Source of the DNA: Lantana camara
Taxonomy: Eukaryota > Streptophyta > Magnoliopsida > Lamiales > Verbenaceae
Assembly (NCBI GenBank): GCA_037501455.1
Contig: CM074858.1
Span: forward strand, 18,588,501 to 18,652,500
Reading direction: 5' to 3'
DNA length: 64,000 bases
This document shows, piece by piece, positions 57,243 through 64,000 of this stretch (the stretch's first letter is position 1; each line of letters starts with the position of its first letter). The position numbers were made by a program, and so were the translations under genes. The notes below the pieces were generated by a model that ran no database searches, was not told the origin of the DNA, and was given only the letters and a program-made list of their open reading frames with translations.

Positions 57243-57379
57243 CGGTAGTCAATGCATAAACGCAATGATCCATCCTTCTTCTTAATGAAAGGCACAGGCG
57301 CTTCCCACGGAGATGTGCTTGGTCGAACATATCCAGACTCTATTAGTTCATCCAGTTGCTTTCTCAACTCTTCTAATTC
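57243..57379 (-). pseudogene. Old chromovirus remnant, part 2 (start of RT)
   Basis: On the minus strand it encodes [15 protein letters not shown], then a [14 protein letters not shown] and a [17 protein letters not shown] segment, directly continuing the RT frame interrupted at 48299. It is cut at 57379 by the copia LTR. Confidence 0.88.
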
Positions 57380-59346
57380 TGTTGGAATTCGTCAACCCTA
57401 ACGCAGCGGAAATTAAAATTTTAGGGATTATAAAACCAATTTATCGGAATTCCAAACAAGATCACCTTTGATTAAAGATTTACGATTTAAACCAAAGAAG
57501 AATCAAATACCTCTTTCGCTTCCTATTGATGACGATGACTAGAAGGTTTTCCAAAACCTACCCGCTTCTCTTCTATCCGATCTTCATCCAAGAATCCCAC
57601 GCGGAATTCCTCCAAGGTAGTCCACGACTCGTAATTGAATAACTAATCAATTAGCACACTAGAACACTAATTAGATATTGATTATCTAATAGTATTCTCA
57701 ATACTGTATTGAGAAAAGAGAGAGAAGAGAGAGACTTGGAGAGAAAGCAGAAAAGAAGAAAAACCACGATCTTGTCTTTCTTCTCACAAATCTGTTTATA
57801 TGCTTAACCCTAGGTCAAAAACCTTATGGGCTAAGCTAGTTGATATAATGGGCTTTAATTAAATTACTACTAATTAAATTAAAAGTCCTAATATTTATTT
57901 AATTAGTGGACTTAATTTAATCACAACAATTAAATCAAAAGTCCAACATCTAATTAAATTTGTGGACTTAAAAATTAATTACTCCTAATTAAATTTCAAG
58001 TCCAATTAATTTAAATACACTTATTTAAATTAATGTTAACTCTTTAACATCTATTCTCAATAGCTTAACAATTAAGCATAAATTAATTAATACAATTATT
58101 AATTAATTACTCTCTCATAAATTAAACTCTTTTAATTCATCAATCAATCTCTATTGATCTTTAGATAATCTTGTTGTTCAATTCGAGTCATTGTGTGACC
58201 CCTTAGGTTCACCAATGAATAGTAGTAGGCCCACATTCTTAATGTGGTATTTCAGATAATCTTTTATCTTATTGATTTAATTGAACTCTTTCAATTAATC
58301 ACTGTTTAATTAAAACTCCTTTTAATTAATCAGTACCTACAGATCATGATCGATGTCTAGTGACAAGCTCATGACCACCCATCCAACAGGTGAAGTTTAT
58401 GCTGTGAACCTTTCAGTCTCATGGATACCGTGAGATAAGATCCTTCTATCGTCTAATCCCCGATTAGGACCTAGGGCATGGGAATAATAGAACCCTATTA
58501 GTCCTAATGCTATGAATTAATTCTAATAGCAATTCCATTTGATCTAACACTCTAGGAAACCCATTTCCTAATTTAGATCTCACTACCTTGCGCAAGGATT
58601 TAAGTGGAATGTGCTACAATAGAACTCATGGGTGATTCACTCGTTCTTCTAGACGAGCGATAGATTCTATGTTGGCCTCTCATATGCCCCCATACATGAT
58701 TCGAACAATACCAACATACAACCATAACGAGATTCATGGAACCCATGAATCTCTAGGAGCATATCAAACATTGCCCTTGTCATGCATAGAACATCAATGG
58801 AGCCTCAAGTCTAAGGACCATTTAGACACTACCATAACTAGGGAACCAACCTCATCATTAAGGCATAAAAGCCTTACCCCATTGAGGTGTTCCTGTCGGG
58901 ATCCTCAGTGTACTTGTTCTCTAACAAGCACCCCCATACGCGTGTGAATGTCTCTACATTCAATACTTATGAAACAAAGTAACCTTTCTAAAAGGCACGT
59001 CGTATGAGCAAGTCTCAAACGAGTCAAGTCAACATCCCCGTGCTTATTAGACTCTTCGACTTGGAGTTGGTTTAGGTCACGCCATAGAGACTTGTTTCAT
59101 AACCTCCATCCCTATGCGAGGTCAAGTCCCGTAGCTTAATGTGACCTTGGGGTTTCATCCATACACAAACAGTTATAATATGCAATTAATAAACTTGAAT
59201 GAGATATGATGAATTGGCCACATAGAATTAAACGACTATGAAACGTTACATTTATTATTTCATTAATGTCACAAATTGCTGCTAATAAGAGTAGTTTACA
59301 AAAAGAGGCCTAAACTATTTGGCTCTCCTAGGGCACTACTCTAACA
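57380..59346 (-). repeat. 3' LTR of the copia element
   Basis: About 1967 bp. On the minus strand it starts TGTTAGAGTAG and ends GAATTCCAACA. A TATA-like ATATAAACAG lies on the minus strand near 57800, beside a GAGA-rich run at 57715-57750. The interior has alternating TTAATTAAAT/AGTCCAA blocks. Confidence 0.85.
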
Positions 59347-59361
59347 ATCTCCCACTTGCCC
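59347..59361 (-). other. Polypurine tract of the copia element
   Basis: Minus-strand GGGCAAGTGGGAGAT lies directly between the pol stop codon and the LTR start, the typical copia arrangement. Confidence 0.85.
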
Positions 59362-62300
59362 TCAGAGCCAATTGCCCATAGCCTTAAGACCCATCTCCTG
59401 GGGATGTCCTTCAAAGACCTTTTGGCTAAGAGGTTTAGTAAGCGGGTCTGCTACGTGTTCTGCCGAGGGTACACGTTCCACGATAACGTCGCCTCTTTCT
59501 ACGATTTCTCTAATTAGATGAAATCTTCTTAGGATGTGCTTTGACCGTTGATGAGCTCTTGGTTCTTTTGATTGTGAAATAGCTCCGTTATTGTCACAGA
59601 AGACAACGACCGGGTCAGCAATGATAGGCACTACATCCAACTCTTGGATGAAGTTTTTCATCCACACACCTTCTTTCGCTGCCTCTGATGCAGCTATATA
59701 CTCCGCTTCACAAGTGGAGTCGGCAGTAGTTTCCTGTTTGGAACTTTTCCAACTTACTGCACCACCATTTAACCGGAATATGAATCCGGACCTGGATTTA
59801 AAGTCGTCTACATCCGACTGGAAGCTTGAGTCGGTGTATCCTTCTAGTTTCAGTTCTCCCTTTCCGCCATATACAAGAAATAAATCCTTAGTCCTTTTCA
59901 AGTACTTAAGGATGGATTTCACGGCAGACCAGTGACTCTCACTAAAGTTTGATTGAAATCGACTTGTAACGCTCAAAGCGTATGCGACATCAGGTCTAGT
60001 ACATAACATAGCATACATTATGCTCCCTATTGCAGATGCATAGGGTATACGAGACATCCTATCCTTCTCTTCTTCAGTGTTAGGACACATTGATTTAGAG
60101 AGGATCAACCCATGTCTCATTGGCAGGAATCCTCTCTTACATTCCTCCATACTGAACCGTTTCAGTACTTTGTCTATGTACTGAACTTGGGACATACCTA
60201 TTAATCTCTGTGATCTATCTCTATAGATTTTTATACCGAGAATAAAGGAAGCTTCTCCCAAGTCTTTCATGGAAAACTGAGTAGACAACCAAGTCTTTGT
60301 TGTTTGCAACACATCTTTCTCATTCCCAATGAGTAAGATATCGTCTACATACAACACCAAAAATTGTACGACTCGCCCACTAATTTTCTTGTAAACACAT
60401 GGTTCATACTCGTTCTTGATAAAGCCAAACGATTTGACTGTCTCATCAAAACGGATGTTCCAACTTCTAGACGCCTGTTTGAGTCCATATATGGATCTCT
60501 GGAGTTTACAGACTTTCTGTTCGCTCAAACTGGATATGAAACCTTCCGGTTGTTCCATATAAATGTCTTTATCTAAATCTCCATTTAGAAAAGCCGTTTT
60601 CACATCCATTTGCCATATTTCGTAATCATAGTACGCAGCTATGGCTAGAAGTATCCGAATGGATTTAGGCATTGCTACAGGGGAATACGTTTCCTTAAAG
60701 TCAACACTTGGCCTTTGAGTGTATCCCTTAGCAACCAACCTAGCCTTGTAGGTTGCCACTTCTCCATCAGCTCCAAGCTTTCGCTTGTAGATCCATTTAC
60801 ATCCTATAGCTTTCTCGCCTTCAAGAAGATCTACCAAGGTCCATACCTTGTTGGAGTACATAGAGTCCATTTCGGAATTCATGGCTTGCTGCCATTTCAT
60901 CGAATCTCTATCCGATATTGCATCATCATATGATCTTGGATCACTATCCGATTGACCGGTTTCAGTCAGCAAATTGAGTCGGTCTGGCGGTCTAATTGTT
61001 CTCACAGATCTGCAAGGGCTTGTGTTTACTTCTTGTTGTGGGAAAGAGGAAGGTTCCATTGCTTGATCATTTGTAGGTTCTTGTTGAACTTCAGTAAGTT
61101 CTGCAGTCTTGCCTGACTTTTCAACTAGAAACTCTTTTTCTAGAAAAGTGGCATTCCTCGAAACAAACACCTTTTGTTCCGAGGGATCATAAAAATAGTA
61201 ACCCACAGACTCTCTAGGGTATCCTACAAATTTGCACAAACTGGATCTGGAATCCAATTTGTCTCCCACTAGTCTTTTGACGTATGCAGGACATCCCCAA
61301 ACTTTAAGGTATGAATAAGTAGGGGGTTTTGAAAACCACATCTTATATGGTATTTCGGGCACAGATTTGGAAGGAACTAAATTAATTATCTTCGCGGCCG
61401 TTTCAAGGGCATAGCCCCAAAACGATACTGGAAGATCCGTGAAACTCATCATGGATCGGACCATATCCAATAAAGTCCGATTTCGTCGCTCGGAAACCCC
61501 ATTCAGCTGAGGAGTCCCGGGCGGAGTCCATTGTGAGATAATCCCATTATCTTTCAAATATCCAATAAAGAGATCACTTAAATACTCGCCACCTCGATCT
61601 GATCGAAGAGCCTTAATTTTGCGATCTGTTTGGTTCTCAACCTCTGTCTTAAACTCTATGAATTTCTCAAAGGTCTCAGACTTATGTTTCATCAGGTACA
61701 CATACCCTTATCTACTGAAATCATCAGTAAATGTGATGAAGTAATTACAACCGTTTCGGGTACTAACATTTAGTGGTCCGCAAACATCTGTATGGATCAA
61801 ATCCAAAAGATTTTGGCTTCGCTCTACATGCCCTTTAAAAGGGGACTTGGTCATCTTTCCCTTTAAATAGGATTCACAAGTGGTTAACTCGTTTAGATCA
61901 TTCGTACTGAATGATCCTAAGTTAACCATCTTTAGAAGCCTATTCTTGGAGACATGTCCAAGTCTAGCATGCCAAATCTTTGCTGAAGTTTGGTCATTTG
62001 ATTTTCGTTTGTTTTCTCGTTCGATATTTAGGAGATTTAAATTAGTATTAGTTAAATACAAACCATTTTGTAAAGACCCTAATGCATGTGAAGAACCATT
62101 CTTCAAAATGTAAAACATAGCATTAGTAATAGAGAAGGAAAAACCTTCCAAGTCTAGTACAGGAATGGAAATAATGTTTTTAACTAACTCTGGAACAAAT
62201 AAAACATTGTTCAATACTAAAATAAAACAAGCTCCTAACATTAACCTAACATGTCCTATGGCCTTTGCTGCAACTCTTGCTCCATTGCCCACTCGAAGAA

Positions 62301-63267
62301 CATGTTCTCTTTCATCAACCTCACGGACGTTGCTCATTCCCTGTAACGTATTACAGATGTGAGAAGCGCATCCAGAGTCTAATACCCAACTATTAGAATT
62401 GAATGAAAGGTTAATTTCAATGAGATTTATACCTTTTGTAAGGGTAGCTAAGTACTCCTTACAGTTCCTTTTCCAATGCCCTGGTTTCTTGCAATGGAAG
62501 CACTGATCCTCAGCTTGATTGGTCTTTTTCTTAGTGTTCGCTTTCTTAACCCCACCGGTGGGCTTAAGGGTCTTTTTCTTCTTTTGGAAACTCTTTCCTT
62601 TGCCCTTCTTAAGCTTTGCAGCCTTAGTCTGGGATGAAGATGAACCTACTAAGAAAACAGTTTTGTCCTTCTTCATAGTTCGCTCGGCAGTTACGAGCAT
62701 GTTCATCAGTTCCTCAACTGAAACTTTAGCTCCATTCATATTGAAGTTTATTATGAACTGTTTGAACGAAGGTGGCAGAGAGGTTAAGATCAAATCTATG
62801 TAAAGCTCATTATCCATGATCACCTCGAGACTTGCAAGCTTTTCAATAAGGCCTAAAGCCTTAATACAGTGTTCATGAACACTTGATCCCTCAGCCATCT
62901 TGAGTGAGAATAACTCGTTAGATGCCGCGAATCGATCAATCCTATTGATGGGCTTGTAAATCTGTTCCAAGTGAAGATGGATCTCTGACGAGTTGCGCAT
63001 CTCAGCATGCTGCCTCTGCAACTCGGGAGACATAGTGGCAAGCATTAGACATCTAGCCTGTAGATCATCTTCTTGCCACTTGAGAGCTGTTTCCCTCTCA
63101 TCATCTGCCATGTCATCAGGTATGACATCGGGAGGAGACTGTGTCAAAACATAGGTCCTCTTTTCGGAATCCAAGACAATCTTGAGATTGCGAAGCCAAT
63201 CAGCATAATTTGAGCCAGTCAATTTATTGGCCTCAAGGATAGCACTAAGTGGATTTTTAGACATCAC
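59362..63267 (-). pseudogene. Copia gag-pol polyprotein with a single in-frame stop
   Basis: The frame is continuous from 63267 to 59362 (about 1300 codons) except for TAA at 61708-61710, after TDDFSR, where copia integrases have Tyr. Gag runs from MSKNPLSAILEANKL to a CCHC knuckle CFHCKKPGHWKRNC (about residues 256-269). Protease has SWVLDSGCASHI (about 294-304). The integrase zinc region has HARLGH, but its last Cys pair reads CESYLKG, with Tyr replacing the second Cys. The integrase core has HTDVCGPL, LRSDRGGEY and GVSERRNRT. RT has QMDVKTAFLNGDL and LYVDDILLIG. RNase H has GYTDSSFQSD and STCEAEYIAASEAAKE. The lineage within copia is not assigned. Near intactness suggests a fairly young copy. 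Confidence 0.93.
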
Positions 63268-64000
63268 GATTTTAGCAGAAAATCTACATGTAAGCAGAAA
63301 ACGTAGTATGAGTGACTGATATGAAATAATAACAATTACAAATGATATGGACTTTTATCAAATGTTGTCTCCCACTATATTAATCAAACTCCTTTGACCC
63401 CCTTATAGAATTTAGAAAAATCACATTTTTCAAATAGTGGGTATTAAGATCCTCAAGCACTTATCATTGGACCCACGACTCGTGAGACATCCGACTTTAA
63501 GTCTTAAGGTAGACGATCTTATCATCAATTGTATCTCTATACAACTCCTAATATTATTTTGCATTACCTTTCATATAGACCCACGACTCGTGCGACATCT
63601 ATACTAATTAGTATTTAAATCCGACCCATCAATCCATAAGATTTCTCCATCGCCATTATGAATATCCCACGCCTCGTGGCCAATACCATAATTTTGACTT
63701 TGAAAAATTGCATCTTTTATGCAAAGAATTATTTTAGTTCAATTAATCTCGTCATTTCGTATCCCACGCCTCGTGGCCAATACTTAATGATTCGATTAAT
63801 TCTAAAACAAATAATTCTATTGACGGAATGCTTGGAAATTTATAAAATCGAATTTTATCCTTCAATTTCCATTTGGATTTAATATTTATTTTGTCTGAGA
63901 CTATCTAAGACGGTTCGGGGTTTGAGAATTTCGAAAATTCCACCAAGACTCATCAATTGTAATTATTATCTTATTTTATCTTATTTAATGCATGAACACA
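63268..64000 (-). repeat. Leader of the copia element with CCACGNCTCGTG repeats
   Basis: There is no ORF of note. CCCACGACTCGTG or CCCACGCCTCGTGG occurs at 63472, 63580, 63666 and 63763, 86-108 bp apart, each followed by GACATC or CCAATA. The last two contain the palindrome CCACG-CCT-CGTGG, able to form a hairpin. It lies between gag and the unseen 5' LTR. Confidence 0.75.

Larger units (their letters stand above)
57380..64000 (-). mobile_element. Ty1/copia LTR retrotransposon, 5' end outside the window
   Basis: On the minus strand: leader (63268-64000 and beyond), gag-pol (63267-59362), polypurine tract, 3' LTR (59346-57380). The domain order protease-integrase-RT-RNase H is that of copia elements. 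Its left end interrupts the old chromovirus remnant. The 5' LTR, primer site and second target duplication are not in the window, so age cannot be estimated. Confidence 0.92.

Overview
This is a plant nuclear window, most likely from a eudicot. Four host protein genes with GT-AG introns or plant-type architecture sit in AT-rich DNA, and about half of the window is LTR-retrotransposon sequence. I cannot name the species. Nothing prokaryotic (operons, ribosome binding sites, CRISPR) is present.

Layout. 1-3223: the degenerate 3' end of an LTR retrotransposon. 4377-16147: a complete 11.8 kb Ty3/gypsy element of the Tat lineage on the minus strand, with 696-bp LTRs and target duplication ACATA. 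It has broken gag-pro-RT-RNaseH-aRNaseH-integrase and, on the opposite strand, a long spliced extra gene with its own TATA box. 16381-19627: two Mutator-type TIR elements with perfect 9-bp target duplications, and a Helitron 3' end. 20029-39603: the host gene island. It holds UMP1/POMP proteasome assembly chaperone (+), eIF2B delta (+), an uncharacterised small gene (-), an isoprenylcysteine methylesterase-like pseudogene fragment (-), a 986-residue P-class PPR protein like Arabidopsis At1g73710 (-), a small Helitron (-) and cytochrome b561 (-). 39884-44850: a third Mutator-type element, and a 3.6 kb solo LTR whose right end is tandemly duplicated. 45712-57379: an old Tekay/Del-like chromovirus remnant, interrupted by a hAT-type MITE (8-bp duplication) and by a much younger, nearly complete chromovirus of the same kind (TSD GCTCC). 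That younger element has 5' extra ORFs and a chromodomain, but its gag-pol is broken. 57380-64000: a Ty1/copia element (-) with its 3' LTR and a gag-pol frame broken by one stop. Its 5' LTR lies beyond the window.

The host genes are unrelated housekeeping or organelle functions: proteasome maturation, translation initiation, probable organelle RNA processing, and ascorbate-linked transmembrane electron transfer. The most unusual content is the antisense spliced gene in the Tat element, and the nesting series remnant > hAT MITE and young chromovirus, abutted by copia. All LTR comparisons and splice junctions were worked out by eye from the sequence.
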